Assembly (NCBI GenBank): GCA_051866775.1
Contig: JBJDXR010000028.1
Coordinates: 48,184-112,183, forward strand
Length of the DNA: 64,000 nucleotides
Reading direction: 5' to 3'
From: RUG626 sp051866775
GTDB lineage: Bacteria > Bacillota > Clostridia > Oscillospirales > Oscillospiraceae
Shown here: piece by piece, positions 1 to 9,486 of the stretch
Layout: every line of letters begins with the position of its first letter
Position numbering within the stretch: the stretch's first letter is position 1
The notes under the pieces: model-generated
What the model saw: the letters and a program-made list of their open reading frames with translations, nothing else
What the model was told of the DNA's origin: nothing
Databases searched by the model: none
Made by a program: the position numbers and the translations under genes

Positions 1-84
1 AATGGCCATATGCTTAGTTATGTAATAGTCTAAATCAAAGAATTTTCCCTCTTCATTCGGATACATGACAGAGTATCGGATCAT
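1..84 (-). CDS. EthD-like small protein, third tandem copy (partial, runs off the window)
   Basis: Only the first 28 codons are inside the window. The start is an ATG read down from base 84, five bases after the stop of the upstream gene, so it is the last visible gene of the long minus-strand operon. The residues MIRYSVMYPN followed by EG, FD, DYY and KH line up position by position with the two upstream proteins (YP-x2-EG-x2-FD-x2-YY-x3-H). It is therefore a third copy of the same dimeric alpha/beta-barrel (EthD/ABM-like) family. The C-terminal part cannot be seen and the biochemical role is unknown. Confidence 0.7.
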   Translation of the reverse strand, partial: MIRYSVMYPNEEGKFFDLDYYITKHMAI

Positions 85-89
85 GGCAA

Positions 90-431
90 TCACTTCTCAA
101 TCCTTTTTATTGATGGTATCTTAAAATACTCCACCTCGCTGATCTGGTTAACCGGCCGTATATTGGTGAAGTTCGGTATATCCGCCAGCTGTATTTTCGC
201 CTTCTCCGGCGTCCGGCTCTCGTTCAGCTTTCCGATGGATTCATAGAAAAAGTGCGCGGCACACACCAGCTCCGGCTCACCCTCCCGACGGAAGGGGGTC
301 TTTCCCTCCTCCACAAGGATGCCGAGCACGTTGGGGTCCTGCCTGTGTATGGCGATGTGCCGGTTTACATAGTAATCCATATCAAACCGGCACCCCTCGC
401 TGTAGGGGTACATGACGGTCATTTTAACCAC
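90..431 (-). CDS. EthD-domain small protein, second tandem copy
   Basis: This 113-residue protein has the size and pattern of the EthD / dimeric alpha-beta-barrel family: an N-terminal strand ending in YPYSEG, then FD-x2-YY and a conserved His, and a central AAHFFYESI strand-helix segment. EthD proteins are small ferredoxin-like-fold proteins often found beside ring-oxidising or ring-cleaving enzymes; some relatives are dehydratases or monooxygenases. The GTG at 431 is preferred: a GGGGGG ribosome-binding site lies 7 bases upstream, and it aligns exactly with the starts of the two paralogues. It overlaps the upstream EthD gene by 13 bases. The function is inferred only from fold and context. 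Confidence 0.75.
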   Translation of the reverse strand: MVKMTVMYPYSEGCRFDMDYYVNRHIAIHRQDPNVLGILVEEGKTPFRREGEPELVCAAHFFYESIGKLNESRTPEKAKIQLADIPNFTNIRPVNQISEVEYFKIPSIKRIEK

Positions 432-775
432 GTGCTGTCCCCCCTTTGACGTATGGTCTCCAGATTGAGAAAGGCGATCTCGCTTATCAGGTTCCGCGGC
501 GGGATGTTGGTAAAGTTAACGTTATCCTGCTTCTGCCGGGCAGTCCGCTCTGGGCTGCGGCTCCGCTCCAGGTCCTCTATGGAGTCGTAGAAGAAGTGAG
601 CCGCGGCGGCATAGCGCGGTGGATTTTTAAAGTCTCTTGTATAATTGCCGGACTCAATAAGGATCCCCTTGACCAGGGGATCATCGGCATAGCACCGAAC
701 ATGCTTCTCCGCATAGTACTTCGAGTCAAACCAACAGCCCTCGCTGTAGGGATAGAAAACAGAAAAAAGAATCAT
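419..775 (-). CDS. EthD-domain small protein, first tandem copy
   Basis: The product has 118 residues and begins at the ATG at 775, placed behind a clear AAGGAGG site. A longer frame back to 829 only reads into the end of the reductase gene. It shares YPYSEG, FD-x2-YY-x3-H, AAAHFFYDSI and NFTNI with the next gene, so the two are paralogues. Family members fold as small alpha/beta barrels that act as dimers. It sits 10 bases after the Old Yellow Enzyme-like gene. The three copies may handle successive intermediates or form a hetero-oligomer; neither can be shown from sequence. Confidence 0.75.
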   Translation of the reverse strand: MILFSVFYPYSEGCWFDSKYYAEKHVRCYADDPLVKGILIESGNYTRDFKNPPRYAAAAHFFYDSIEDLERSRSPERTARQKQDNVNFTNIPPRNLISEIAFLNLETIRQRGDSTWLK

Positions 776-785
776 GGCCGCCTCC

Positions 786-1772
786 TTATTCGCCGATAGC
801 GGCGAGCTGCCGGCGGCACCAGCCCTCATCCTTCAGGACTGCCCGGCACACGCCCACAAGATCCGCCTGGCCGGCCTTCAGGATCCTCTCGGCCTGGTCA
901 ATCTCCGTGATGCCCCCGGTCACCAGCACGGGCACATGGACAGCCCGCTTTATAACGACGGCGTCCTCTGCAAACCAGCCCGGCTCCTTCTTCTCCGGAT
1001 GGAAAAAGCGCCACTTCGGCCCGCCGGACAGGTCCAAAAGATCCGCCCCCGCCTCCTCAAGCAGGGCAGCGGCCCTGACCGATTCCTCCAGCGTGGAGCC
1101 GCCCGGTGTGTAATCCTGTACCGGGAAGCGGACAGACACAGGATAGTCGGGTCCCACCGCCTGACGCACCGCCTTCAGCACCTCATAGGTGAGGCGGAAG
1201 CGGCTCTCAAAGGATGTGCCCGCATACAGGCCCTCTGTTCTCTTGTTTGTCAGCGGGGAATAAAACTGCGCCAGCAGATAGACGTGACAGGCCTTTATCT
1301 GTACTCCGTCAAAGCCAGCCTCCCTGGCACGCAGGGCGGCCGCCGCAAAATCCCCCGGGATGCTCATGAGCTGCTCATCCGTTATGCTGTCCGTGACACG
1401 CCGCTGCTCCGGATTTTTATTCAGGTCAAGGCACGTCTGCAGCTCCGGTACGCGCCAGCCGGCGCCGTGATCCAGCTGGATCTGGGCACAGCAGCCGTTC
1501 TCATGCAGCAGCGCCGCCAGCCGGGACAGTCCCTCAATATCGGAGTCATCACTTATAGAGAGCATATCCGCCCCCGCCTTGCCCCACTGGCTGACGTAGG
1601 AGTGCTCCACGACAACAAGGCCGAAGCCCCGGCTCTTTTCCCGGAACCAGTCCAGCGTCCCCTCCGTCACCTTTCCGTTCGTGTCCGCCTTATGGGTACC
1701 GCAGGAGGGCAGTACCAGCCTGTTTTTCAAATTATAATGCTCCGCATTAAGCGGTGTTGTGGCTAAATACAT
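786..1772 (-). CDS. NADH:flavin oxidoreductase, Old Yellow Enzyme family (single-domain)
   Basis: This is a 328-residue FMN TIM barrel of the OYE / 2,4-dienoyl-CoA reductase type. Visible landmarks are the N-terminal NRLVLPS strand, QLDHGAG near 99-105, the SPLTNKRTE signature at 172-180 and the phosphate-binding VTGGI near 284-288. It stops after the barrel, so the C-terminal FAD/NAD domain of the large dienoyl-CoA reductases is absent. Relatives reduce activated C=C bonds in enones, lactones or flavonoid intermediates. The first His of the usual HGAH substrate-binding pair is Lys (K160, with H163 kept), so substrate binding may differ. AAAGGA precedes the ATG. It follows the TIM-barrel pair by 26 bases in the same operon. 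Confidence 0.85.
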   Translation of the reverse strand: MYLATTPLNAEHYNLKNRLVLPSCGTHKADTNGKVTEGTLDWFREKSRGFGLVVVEHSYVSQWGKAGADMLSISDDSDIEGLSRLAALLHENGCCAQIQLDHGAGWRVPELQTCLDLNKNPEQRRVTDSITDEQLMSIPGDFAAAALRAREAGFDGVQIKACHVYLLAQFYSPLTNKRTEGLYAGTSFESRFRLTYEVLKAVRQAVGPDYPVSVRFPVQDYTPGGSTLEESVRAAALLEEAGADLLDLSGGPKWRFFHPEKKEPGWFAEDAVVIKRAVHVPVLVTGGITEIDQAERILKAGQADLVGVCRAVLKDEGWCRRQLAAIGE

Positions 1773-1798
1773 AAATATTCCTTTCCGCCGCCCATGCC

Positions 1799-2608
1799 TT
1801 ACCGGCAGGAAACCCCTTTAAAGGCACGGACATTTTCACTTATCGCCTCAAAGACACTCTGAGTCTCAATGACCGATGTGCCGTAAAAGCCGTGAAGTCC
1901 TCTGACCTGCCCCAGGAGCTTTCTCACCTGTTCCTTATCCGTCAGGGCCCCGCCGTTGCAAAGAATGAGGGTATCCGGCGCCTCGCGCCCGACCCTGTCA
2001 ACGGCTCTCTCCGCCGTCAGGACGGCGTTCTCAAAGGGGCACTGGCTGTCACCGGTAAAGCCGAAATTGACTATCAGAATATCCGGCCTCACGGTCAGCA
2101 TCCGCTCGATCTGCGCCATATTCCGGCAGATGGCGGCGCTCACCATCCCCAGGGAATTGGCTGTGTGAATAAGCTCCATCTCCCGGCTGAAGCCGGCTTT
2201 TATATTATCAAAATTCTTTATGTCGCTCTCATGCCATATGCCGATGCTGGGACTGTTGACAACCCCGTCGAAGCCCCGTTCTCTCATCATAAGGACATAT
2301 TCCCGTATGTTCATCTGAGGATTGGCCGCAGGCACCCCCACCAGGATCGGCGCACGCTCCACCACGGGGCGTATCCGTCGGGTCATGGTATCCACGATTT
2401 TGGCCGCGTCGCCGAAGGCAAAGTAGCCCCCCACGCCCGCCCGGCCGGACATCCGCATCTTTCCCACAGACGTGACGGCAAGAATGTCCGCACCGCCTAT
2501 GTCGCAGCACTTTGCCGTCAGGCCGCATCCAACTTCCGCAGCGATGATGGCCCGGCTCTCTTTGAGGGGCTCCCGCAGCTGCTCCATGATCGTTTCCTTA
2601 TTCTTCAT
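1799..2608 (-). CDS. TIM-barrel PEP-hydrolase-like protein (Tm-1 C-terminal half-like), copy 2
   Basis: This 269-residue protein belongs to the phosphoenolpyruvate-hydrolase-like TIM-barrel family (PF09370 type), the domain found at the C terminus of the plant Tm-1 protein. It is paralogous to the gene just upstream: both have the pattern of an N-terminal helix, G-x-G-L-(T/S)AK-x2-(D/E)-x-GGAD, a central GFDGVVNSPSIG / GYAGIQNFPTMG segment and a C-terminal GFYG motif. It starts 11 bases after its paralogue, with GAGGTG before the ATG. The reaction is unknown; the active site suggests an aldolase- or hydrolase-like step on a small acid. The upstream UPF0261 protein is its likely partner. Confidence 0.8.
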   Translation of the reverse strand: MKNKETIMEQLREPLKESRAIIAAEVGCGLTAKCCDIGGADILAVTSVGKMRMSGRAGVGGYFAFGDAAKIVDTMTRRIRPVVERAPILVGVPAANPQMNIREYVLMMRERGFDGVVNSPSIGIWHESDIKNFDNIKAGFSREMELIHTANSLGMVSAAICRNMAQIERMLTVRPDILIVNFGFTGDSQCPFENAVLTAERAVDRVGREAPDTLILCNGGALTDKEQVRKLLGQVRGLHGFYGTSVIETQSVFEAISENVRAFKGVSCR

Positions 2609-2619
2609 CTTTCACCTCG

Positions 2620-3453
2620 TTATATAACGGAAAGCTGTTTAAAATCTTCAACAGTCCTTACAAGCCGCTTCTCCACAGGCAGGCGTTCCGATGAGGAGGC
2701 CCCGTAGAAGCCGACCACATTTTCCGTATGGTGAAGGATAAACTCCACATCCTCGGGTGCCGCGATGCTCCCCCCGTGTGCGATCACCAGCACATCGTCG
2801 TTCACGCTCTTGGCTGCAGCAGCGATGGCGCTTATTTTCTCCACGCACACATCAAGGGTATTGTAAACCTTGGCGCCGATCAGTCCTGTGGAGGTCAGCC
2901 CCATGTGGGCCACCACAACGTCGGCTCCCGCCTGTGTCATAGCTGCCGCTTCCTCCGGGGTAAAGCAGTAGGGGGTGGTCAGCATATCAAGGGAGCGGGC
3001 AATACGCACCATCTCGACCTCCCTGCTGTAGCCGAAGCCCATCTCCTCAAGATACCTTCCCAGACTTGCATCTGTGGAGCCCATGGTGGGGAAATTCTGT
3101 ATTCCGGCATACCCCAGTTCCTTAAGCCGGCGTATAAAGCTCCCAAGATCAATATGCGGGTCTGAGGCAAATACCCCGGCAACTACGGGTGTGTGTTTCA
3201 CTACGGGCAGTACTTCTCTCGCCATATCCAGCACCACCTGGTTTGCATCGCTGAAAAACACCCGTCCGCAGGCAGAACCCTGCCCTTCCATTCTGAACAT
3301 CCCGGAATTATAGACAATAATCAAGTCCGCACCGCCGTGCTCCGCGCTTTTGGCTGAGAGCCCGGTTCCCGCGCCGGAGCCGATAATGGGGACCCCCCTG
3401 CGCGCAAGGTCGTGGAATTTTTTTAAAATTTCTTCCCTGCTTTGACTGATCAT
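2620..3453 (-). CDS. TIM-barrel PEP-hydrolase-like protein (Tm-1 C-terminal half-like), copy 1
   Basis: The product has 277 residues. The ATG at 3453 overlaps the stop of the UPF0261 gene as ATGA, a sign of translational coupling; a longer frame to 3531 only covers the end of that gene. It carries the same motifs as its paralogue: GAGTGLSAKSAEHGGAD near residues 27-43, FASDPH, NFPTMGS and GFYGASS near the C terminus. In fungi and plants the UPF0261 domain and this barrel are commonly one polypeptide, so the order here is a split version of that fusion. The enzymatic reaction has not been assigned in any relative I can name with confidence. Confidence 0.82.
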   Translation of the reverse strand: MISQSREEILKKFHDLARRGVPIIGSGAGTGLSAKSAEHGGADLIIVYNSGMFRMEGQGSACGRVFFSDANQVVLDMAREVLPVVKHTPVVAGVFASDPHIDLGSFIRRLKELGYAGIQNFPTMGSTDASLGRYLEEMGFGYSREVEMVRIARSLDMLTTPYCFTPEEAAAMTQAGADVVVAHMGLTSTGLIGAKVYNTLDVCVEKISAIAAAAKSVNDDVLVIAHGGSIAAPEDVEFILHHTENVVGFYGASSSERLPVEKRLVRTVEDFKQLSVI

Positions 3454-4697
3454 AGATGTCTCTCCATTTTTATAAGTTGGTCGAGCTTTTTGGCCGCTGC
3501 AACGGCAAATTCTTCGTCGTTGATATGGCACGCCATCTCTATAAGCTCGGTCTTTTCCGTGTCAAGATCTTTACGTATGGCATCAAAGAGCACACGGTCC
3601 GCCTCCGGGTCGTACAACTCCTTGCCGGGGGCGTCCATCTGCGAAAGCCCCTTCAGGGGCACCATCAGAACAGACGGACAATCGGCCTGATTAAGCTTCT
3701 CCGCAATATAGGCCCCAACCTTTTTAAGATCCGCCCCGGTGGTCCGCACATGGGATGGGATCTTGTTATGGCAGTAAATATGATGTCCCTCAAACTTTTT
3801 AAAGTCGGTGACGGATATCATATCCATAGCGCCCAGGCTCACCACCTGCGGCGCCGCCGGAAGGCCCCGCCTGTCCAGCCTGTCGGCGCCCGCCGTCCCG
3901 GCCTCAGACCCCAGAACCTGGGAGGCCAGCTCTGTGGTGGTGATATCCAGCACCCCCGCAAAGTGTCCCTTCCGAAGCAGTGACTCCATGGCCCGGCCGC
4001 CTGCGCCCACGGCGTGAAAGGTCACGACCTCATATCCGCGGGCCTCCAGCCACTCCTTGGCCCTTGTGATGCAGGGTGTGGTCACGCCGTACATGGTGGC
4101 GGCGATCACCGGCTTTTGTGCCTCCCGCTGTTCTCTCTGACGGCACATAGCCCCTTTTCCGGCGCCAACAGCTACCCACGCGGCCTGCTTGAACACCTCC
4201 GCGGTAATGCTGTTGATTCCGGACACATCCACAATGGGGTTTATGACCATGATGTTCTGTGCCCCCACATACCCGCCGATCCGGCTGGTGCCGGCCAGGG
4301 TGGAGATCAATATTTTCGGCATGGTCAGTGGCAGCCCGGCAAATATGGCTGACGCCAGGGTCGTTCCGCCGCTTCCGCCCATGCTGATAATGGCATGAAT
4401 CCTGTTCTCCCCGCCAAGCCTGCTAACAAGGGCGGCGGCGGCAGGAAGCATCGCGTCCATGGCCTTTGAGCGCGGCATCTCGTATAACTGCTCCGCATCA
4501 ATCCCCCGGGAGGCGACGATATCCTCCGCGCACAGGTCCGCTTTGAGTTCCGGTTTTTTGCCGCTGAGGCTCAGGTCGATGGTATAGACTCTGCCGCCCT
4601 GCTCCTCGATCTCACGGATGAGATACTCATACTCTCTGGCTTTCGTGTCAAAGGTACCCATCACCGCAATGGTGGGGAAGCCTGCACTCTCTGTCAT
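3450..4697 (-). CDS. UPF0261 / Tm-1-like ATP-binding domain protein
   Basis: This 415-residue protein begins IAVMGTFDTK, typical of the UPF0261 (Tm-1-like) family, and has a glycine-rich GGSGGT loop near residue 90 with GGYVG and GSGIN-type segments following. In tomato Tm-1 the equivalent domain binds ATP and inhibits tobamovirus replication; bacterial members are of unknown function. The ATG at 4697 overlaps the stop of livM as ATGA. A longer frame to 4751 is rejected because it only reads livM sequence. Coupling to the transporter upstream and the TIM barrels downstream suggests it processes the imported compound. Confidence 0.85.
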   Translation of the reverse strand: MTESAGFPTIAVMGTFDTKAREYEYLIREIEEQGGRVYTIDLSLSGKKPELKADLCAEDIVASRGIDAEQLYEMPRSKAMDAMLPAAAALVSRLGGENRIHAIISMGGSGGTTLASAIFAGLPLTMPKILISTLAGTSRIGGYVGAQNIMVINPIVDVSGINSITAEVFKQAAWVAVGAGKGAMCRQREQREAQKPVIAATMYGVTTPCITRAKEWLEARGYEVVTFHAVGAGGRAMESLLRKGHFAGVLDITTTELASQVLGSEAGTAGADRLDRRGLPAAPQVVSLGAMDMISVTDFKKFEGHHIYCHNKIPSHVRTTGADLKKVGAYIAEKLNQADCPSVLMVPLKGLSQMDAPGKELYDPEADRVLFDAIRKDLDTEKTELIEMACHINDEEFAVAAAKKLDQLIKMERHL

Positions 4698-5695
4698 CCG
4701 CCGTTCCCCTCTTTTGTCCGGCGCAGCCTGCCTATCTGCCTGATCCACCATTTCTTTTGAAAAATGGGCAGAGACAGCACGCCGCCAGGCATGAACAGGA
4801 CGACCAGCACAAACAGTATGCCGATGATGAGCTTATACCGCTGGGTATATTTCGTGAGCACATCCTCCAGGAATACATAGATGGCCGCGCCGACGATGCC
4901 GCCCTCGATTTTTTTGATGCCGCCGATCAGCGACATGAACAGGATCATAAAGCCCATATTGGTGGCCAGCATATCCGGAGACATGATCCCATAGAAGGTT
5001 ACGGAGAGCACGCCACAGAGGCCGGCAAAGAACGCCCCCAGCATGATTACCATGATCCGGATAAGATTTGTGGAGAAGCCCAGGGCCGCCATCTTCTCCC
5101 GGTTGTCCCGGTACCCCTGAAGAGCAATGCCATAGGGTGACTTGGTGATCCGCTTCAAAATAAAATACCCGATAGGGAATATAAGCGCCACGATGTAGTA
5201 AATACTCTTGGAGCCGGACAGGGTAACCCCGTTGATTGTGGGACCCACTATGCCGGCTATGCCGTTATAGCCCCGTGTAAGCTCTACCCACTGTAGGGCG
5301 CAGATATAGAGCATGTTGGCAAGGGCGATCGTCATAACGAAGAAGTAGTTGCCCGAGCAGCGCATGGATAGGAGTGCGAAGGCGAAGGATACAATCAGCA
5401 CAAAGAGGAGACCCAACACCACACACTGTCCGTACGACCAGCCGTAGTACACCTGCCCGATGGCCAGCGTATACCCCGAAATCGCCGCAAATCCCGCCTG
5501 TGCCAACGAGTTGTGACCGCCAAAGCCGCTCATAAGGCACAGCCCCATGGCCGCCAGCCCCAGAAACATGATCTTGGCCAGCCGGTATGTGTTATAGCCG
5601 CTGAAAAAACGTCCGAACAGAAAAAGCACCGCAATGGCAAGCACCACATAAGCAAGCTGCACAAACACATTTTCAGTTCTGAAAATCTTTTTCAT
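4694..5695 (-). CDS. livM: Branched-chain amino acid-type ABC transporter permease, LivM family
   Basis: This is a 333-residue integral membrane protein with about nine or ten hydrophobic segments. Landmarks include GFGGHNSLAQAGFAAISGY near the N terminus and MGFMILFMSLIGG near residues 245-257, both characteristic of LivM-family permeases. It pairs with the LivH-type permease to form the channel of a HAAT importer. Its ATG overlaps the livH stop by 4 bases. Substrates of such transporters range from branched-chain amino acids to urea, amides and aromatic acids, and the catabolic genes downstream argue against a simple amino acid role here. Confidence 0.92.
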   Translation of the reverse strand: MKKIFRTENVFVQLAYVVLAIAVLFLFGRFFSGYNTYRLAKIMFLGLAAMGLCLMSGFGGHNSLAQAGFAAISGYTLAIGQVYYGWSYGQCVVLGLLFVLIVSFAFALLSMRCSGNYFFVMTIALANMLYICALQWVELTRGYNGIAGIVGPTINGVTLSGSKSIYYIVALIFPIGYFILKRITKSPYGIALQGYRDNREKMAALGFSTNLIRIMVIMLGAFFAGLCGVLSVTFYGIMSPDMLATNMGFMILFMSLIGGIKKIEGGIVGAAIYVFLEDVLTKYTQRYKLIIGILFVLVVLFMPGGVLSLPIFQKKWWIRQIGRLRRTKEGNGG

Positions 5696-6561
5696 CTCTT
5701 TCGCGCCTCCCTGCCCAAAAGGCCCGTGGGCTTAAAGGCCAGAACCAGAAGCACACTGCCGAATACGATAGGCGCTGAGATATTCGGGACAGTCGCCTTG
5801 GTAAAGCTGTCCAGGATCCCGATAAGAAAGGCCCCAATGCCGGTTCCCACCAGGCTCCCCTGTCCGCCGATGATAATGACCATCAGGGAGAACATCTGCA
5901 TGGTGGATTCATTGCCCACCTGGAAGGACTGGATAGAGCCGCTCAGGGTCCCGCCTATCCCGGCGAGGATGCCCGCCAGGACAAAGACAATAGTGAACAT
6001 CTTGTTGATCTTGATGCCAAGCGCCGCCACGATATCCTTATCGTTCACACCCGCCCGGACGATCTGTCCAAACTTTGTCTTCTGTATGGCAAAATACAGT
6101 ACCAGCATCTCCACAACCGCAAACAGCAGGATGAAAAGACGCATACCAGGGTATTTGATGATCCCCAGATCCACACTTTTGGCGATATAAGACGGCGGGA
6201 TAATGGCCATGGTATACCCCTGGGAGAGCAGAAGCACAATATCCACCAGGATCATGCTGATCCCCAGGGTGAGAAGCGAGCCCTCCCGGCCGCCGAAGGA
6301 TTTGGTATACAGCACTTTTTTGATAAAATAAGAGACGATCCCCATCACAATACCGCCGCCAAGGATCGCCATCCACCAGCTGCCGGTCAGCTTCCACGTC
6401 ATATATCCGGCGTAGGCGCCGAACAGGTAAAAGGAGCCGTGTCCCATATTTACCACGTGCATAAGCCCGTATACCAGAGAAAGGCCGCTGGCCACAACGA
6501 ACAGGAGCGCGCCATAGGTGATGCCGTTCATAAGGACGGTGAAAAATACAGTTGATGTCAT
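5692..6561 (-). CDS. livH: Branched-chain amino acid-type ABC transporter permease, LivH family
   Basis: The 289-residue product starts MNGITYGALLFVVASGL-like and carries the family signature MHVVNMGHGSFYLFGAY near residues 34-50, plus GGQGSLVGTGIGAF near the C-terminal third. About eight transmembrane helices are visible. It is one of the two channel subunits of the HAAT-type importer encoded by this operon. It lies 38 bases after livF and overlaps livM by 4 bases. No unusual residues were noticed. Confidence 0.92.
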   Translation of the reverse strand: MTSTVFFTVLMNGITYGALLFVVASGLSLVYGLMHVVNMGHGSFYLFGAYAGYMTWKLTGSWWMAILGGGIVMGIVSYFIKKVLYTKSFGGREGSLLTLGISMILVDIVLLLSQGYTMAIIPPSYIAKSVDLGIIKYPGMRLFILLFAVVEMLVLYFAIQKTKFGQIVRAGVNDKDIVAALGIKINKMFTIVFVLAGILAGIGGTLSGSIQSFQVGNESTMQMFSLMVIIIGGQGSLVGTGIGAFLIGILDSFTKATVPNISAPIVFGSVLLVLAFKPTGLLGREARKR

Positions 6562-6599
6562 GAGCTAAAATATCTCCCCTCTCACAGCGATTCGGGCTG

Positions 6600-7290
<691 letters not shown>

Positions 7291-7310
<20 letters not shown>

Positions 7311-8085
7311 CTCCGCCGACACCTCCCAGATAGATCTTCTGTACAAGCTCATTGGCCTGTACCTCGGCCGGGGTCCCCTCTGCCACAACACTTCCGTTGA
7401 ACATGACGGTCACATAGTCCGCCACCGCAAACGCAAGCTCCATATTGTGTTCGATCAGGACGATTGTGATATCCCTGTCCAGTCCCTGCAGCAGGGCCAG
7501 GATGATCTGCCGCTCATTTTCGGAGAGGCCGGACGACGGCTCGTCAAATAGTAGCAGGCTTGGGCTGTTGATGAGCGCAAGGCCAATCTCAAGCTGGCGG
7601 CACTCCCCGTGGGACAGATTGCACACCAGCTCATCCAGCTTTTCTCCGAGAGACACTTTTCGGGCCGTCTCCTCAAGCCGGTCACAGTAGCCCACGCTCT
7701 TTTTGTAGTTTTTTAAAAGGTTCACCTGCCGCAAAACAGGCTGGGCTCCCATGATGGCAAGATAGAGATTCTGTCGGACAGTAAGATTGGCAAACAGCGC
7801 CGACGATTGATAGGTACGCTGCATGCCCATACGGACCCGGCTCTGGATTGAGCTTTTGGTGACATCCTTGCCGTTAATGCAGACCTTCCCGCTTGATACC
7901 GGCAGATCCCCGGTTATCAGGTTAAACAGCGTCGTCTTCCCCGCACCGTTTGTCCCGATAAACAGCCGTCGCTCCCCGTGTGCGATGTCACAAGTGACAT
8001 CGCACACGGCCTTAACGCCGCCAAAATTCTTACACACGTGGCTTAAAGAAAGCATGGGAACCTTGTTTTCCGTGTTATTACTCAT
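7291..8085 (-). CDS. livG: HAAT-type ABC transporter ATPase, LivG family
   Basis: The product has 264 residues from the ATG at 8085, which follows AGGAGCAGGACAA. A GTG at 8133 directly after the livJ stop is possible but lacks a good site. Walker A GTNGAGKTT is at 44-52, the degenerate signature LSHGE at 157-161 and Walker B LLLFDEP at 177-183. LSHGE in place of LSGGQ is common in LivG proteins. It partners LivF below the LivH/LivM channel. Confidence 0.92.
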
Positions 8086-8133
8086 TTGTCCTGCTCCTAA
8101 ATCATGTGCTTGGCCGCTTAAAGCAACAGGCAC

Positions 8134-9486
8134 TCAGTTGGCTCTCTTCGCCCCTGCGATAGCCTCCAACGTGGGGTTCACGCGGTCGGGATCCGGCTGG
8201 GACAGATACCACTCCTCGTCAAAGCCGACGAATTGGGAGACCTGCTCGATGGTCTTGATCGGTCTGTTATAGAAGGTGCCATCCTCGGCCTTAGTCACCT
8301 CAGTGATGAAGATATCGCGGATACCGCGGTGATACTCGTCCAGGCTCACCTTGCCGGTGGGGCCGTCAAACTCCAATTCCAGAAGTGCCTGACGGAATCC
8401 CTCCTGGTTATTCTCAATATCCCCGTCGATGGCCTCCAGCGCCTTGATGCAGCACATGGTGGAGATGTAGAACTCCATGGCGAACGCGCCCGCGTCATAA
8501 CCCGCGCGCTCCTTGAACAGGGTGTTAAACTCCTCATACTCCGCATAGGGGAGATCCTGGGCCGTCTGAGCCGCCACCAGCACGCCCTCATAGAGATAGC
8601 CGATGTCGCTGCCGATGCAGTTCGGGTCGGTCAGGTTACTGCCGCCCACCAGGGGGATCTTGCCGATCATGTCAAAGTCGTTCATCTGACGCATAAAGTT
8701 CACGGAGTCGGCCGCGCCTATGCCCAGATAGATCCCATCGATATCCTCCGGGATCTGCGCAATAACAGAGCTGAAGTCTGTGTCGCTCTTGTGGAACCAG
8801 AGGCGGGTATCCACCTCTCCGCCGGCCCCCACAAACCCCAGGAGAAAGCCGTTTACAAGGGAGAAGGTAAAGTCATAGTCCGAGGCGATGGTAATCATTT
8901 TCCTGTAGCCCAGCTCGTTATAGCAGTACTGACCCATAGCGTAAGCGGTCTGCGTTCCGCTGGGGCAGTAGCAGAAAAAGTTATCCGGGGCGTCGCCCTT
9001 GGTAACGCCGTCTGTGGCGCAGGAACCGATGACGATGGTCGCCTCATCATGGGTGGCGGCAAATTCCTTGGCCGTGGAACCTGTGGAACCGCCGAGAGGC
9101 CCGATAATCAAGGGGATGTCCTCGTTCTCCACAAGCTTGGTCAGCTTCTGGGCGGTGACATCCGTTGCCTGCCCGTCATCCTCCACGCGGATCTCGATCT
9201 TCCGCCCTGCCACGGTGTAATCTACGCTCTCCAGGGCGATCTCGACCGCCAGCTTGGCCTGAATGCCGCTTGCAATGTTGTACGGGCAGAGCAGTCCGAC
9301 CGTCAGCGGTTCCTTATTCGCGTCTGTCGAAGTCTCCCCGTCCGCCTTGTTTTCTTCCTGTTTTCCGCTGTCTACAACATCGTTCTTCCCAGCATCATCG
9401 GTCTTTTGCCCGTTGTCCGTTTTGGCACAGGCCGCCAGACCTAGCAGCATAACGATTGCCAGTACATAACATAAAGCTTTCTTCAT
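8134..9486 (-). CDS. livJ: Periplasmic-type substrate-binding lipoprotein, LivJ family
   Basis: This 450-residue protein has a lipoprotein signal: hydrophobic residues 5-17 and the lipobox LAAC with lipidated Cys20. A low-complexity Asp/Lys/Glu linker follows to about residue 58. The mature part is a type I periplasmic-binding fold (PBP1), with the VGLLCPYNIASG-like start and ITIASDYDF hinge segments seen in amino-acid, amide and aromatic-acid binders. It is anchored outside the membrane and feeds the LivHMGF importer. It is the first gene of the operon, behind a promoter near 9750-9778 and an untranslated leader of roughly 260 bases. The ligand cannot be read from sequence. Confidence 0.9.
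   Translation of the reverse strand: MKKALCYVLAIVMLLGLAACAKTDNGQKTDDAGKNDVVDSGKQEENKADGETSTDANKEPLTVGLLCPYNIASGIQAKLAVEIALESVDYTVAGRKIEIRVEDDGQATDVTAQKLTKLVENEDIPLIIGPLGGSTGSTAKEFAATHDEATIVIGSCATDGVTKGDAPDNFFCYCPSGTQTAYAMGQYCYNELGYRKMITIASDYDFTFSLVNGFLLGFVGAGGEVDTRLWFHKSDTDFSSVIAQIPEDIDGIYLGIGAADSVNFMRQMNDFDMIGKIPLVGGSNLTDPNCIGSDIGYLYEGVLVAAQTAQDLPYAEYEEFNTLFKERAGYDAGAFAMEFYISTMCCIKALEAIDGDIENNQEGFRQALLELEFDGPTGKVSLDEYHRGIRDIFITEVTKAEDGTFYNRPIKTIEQVSQFVGFDEEWYLSQPDPDRVNPTLEAIAGAKRAN

Noticed and set aside
774..1766. A 330-codon open frame on the plus strand antisense to the OYE-like gene
   Set aside because: No family motifs, no start signal, and it opposes a gene with clear OYE signatures.
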